Source: an uncultured Clostridium sp.
GTDB lineage: Bacteria; Bacillota; Clostridia; TANB77; CAG-508
Assembly: GCA_900553125.1 (NCBI GenBank)
Contig: USCB01000001.1
Location: 1-64,000 of the forward strand
DNA length: 64,000 nt
Direction: 5' to 3'
Made by a program: the position numbers and the translations under genes. Of this stretch, positions 63,673-64,000 are shown piece by piece (the stretch's first letter is position 1; each line of letters begins with the position of its first letter). A model generated the notes under the pieces. That model was not told the origin of the DNA, ran no database searches, and saw nothing but the letters and a program-made list of their open reading frames with translations.

Positions 63673-64000
63673 ATGAAAAGATATAACAAAAATCAAATAG
63701 AAGAATTATCCAAGCTATTAAAAAATAATGGAGTAATAAGTGTACCAACAGACACAGTATATGGAATATGTGGTAGTATAAACTCACCAGAAGCACAAAC
63801 AAAATTAAAAGAAATAAAGAAAAGGCCTGAAAGCAAACTATTTCCAATAATGTGTGCAGATATAGAGCAAATAAAAAGTATAGCAATAGTAGATAATAAA
63901 TCAAAGAAAATAATAAAAGAATTTATGCCTGGACCAATAACAATAGTTTTAAGAAAAAATGAAAAATTACCTGAATACATAAATAATGGAAAAGAAACAA
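63673..64000 (+). CDS. L-threonylcarbamoyladenylate synthase (Sua5/YwlC/YrdC), partial
   Basis: The gene runs off the window's right end. About 109 codons are seen, starting MKRYNKNQIEELSKLLKNNG after AGAAGGAAAAAC. The YrdC signature is present as VPTDTVYGICGSINSPEA (about 24-41), KKRPESKLFPIMCADI (about 49-64) and MPGPITIVLRKN (about 85-96). It makes the threonylcarbamoyl-adenylate used for t6A at position 37 of ANN-decoding tRNAs. Short-form (YrdC-like) versus Sua5 cannot be decided. Confidence 0.93.
   Translation, partial: MKRYNKNQIEELSKLLKNNGVISVPTDTVYGICGSINSPEAQTKLKEIKKRPESKLFPIMCADIEQIKSIAIVDNKSKKIIKEFMPGPITIVLRKNEKLPEYINNGKET

Overview
The window comes from a very AT-rich, Gram-positive Bacillota genome, most likely an uncultivated gut-type Clostridia. 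The basis is AGGAGG ribosome sites, T-box leaders on tyrosyl- and threonyl-tRNA synthetase genes, a YyaC-like spore-protein homologue, bifunctional AdhE, AGA-dominated arginine usage and several surface proteins with prepilin-like N-termini.

Layout: 1-1.7 kb holds decayed mobile-element genes (replication initiator, TnpV). 1.7-13.1 kb is a mixed accessory zone of hydrolases, methyltransferases, tyrS with its T-box, a compositionally foreign gene at 7.5 kb, NUDIX and VOC proteins, a broken excisionase and an IS1634-type transposase. 13.5-24.3 kb carries a DnaJ-like gene, an orphan VirD4-type ATPase, prfA, thrS with its T-box, a Rieske FAD oxidoreductase and an aminopeptidase. 24.3-27 kb has a ruined ATPase, a Fic protein, tRNA-Arg(UCU) and two HTH regulators. 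27-31.4 kb is a tandem array of three secreted prepilin-like paralogues sharing a duplicated promoter/leader. 31.5-38.5 kb has a Gld-like ABC exporter, a YkvI-like transporter and adhE. 38.7-44 kb has a RelE/AbrB-type toxin-antitoxin pair, a hydrolase, a lysozyme-like protein and a repeat surface protein. 43.6-46.2 kb is a complete diversity-generating retroelement (target gene with VR, TR, avd, reverse transcriptase). 46.4-53.8 kb contains an Rpn-type nuclease, ExoIII, cell-wall and housekeeping genes. 53.9-62.7 kb is a Wadjet anti-plasmid operon (jetA-B-C-D) with a RelB/YafQ pair inserted before jetD. 62.8-62.9 kb is a dense DnaA-box cluster; a rhodanese and a partial Sua5 gene close the window.

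The main discovery is a coding anomaly. Twelve otherwise intact genes are broken by single-base +1 frameshifts, 14 in all, and every one lies at an in-frame CGG followed by any base (CGGA x11, CGGC, CGGG, CGGT). Skipping the C and reading GGN as glycine restores the full protein each time, often at a family-conserved glycine (SHGG of histidine phosphatases, the GAGFASGQE motif of YkvI, GYRECH of YafQ, LGxxGG of JetD). I found no in-frame CGG used as an ordinary sense codon in any intact gene here. The parsimonious reading is genome-wide decoding of CGGN as a four-base glycine codon, or obligate +1 shifting at an unassigned CGG. The responsible tRNA is not in this window. Both toxins of the two toxin-antitoxin pairs and the Wadjet nuclease subunit depend on it, while their partner genes do not. 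Gene coordinates below span these sites; such genes have a length of 3n+1 (or 3n+2 with two sites).
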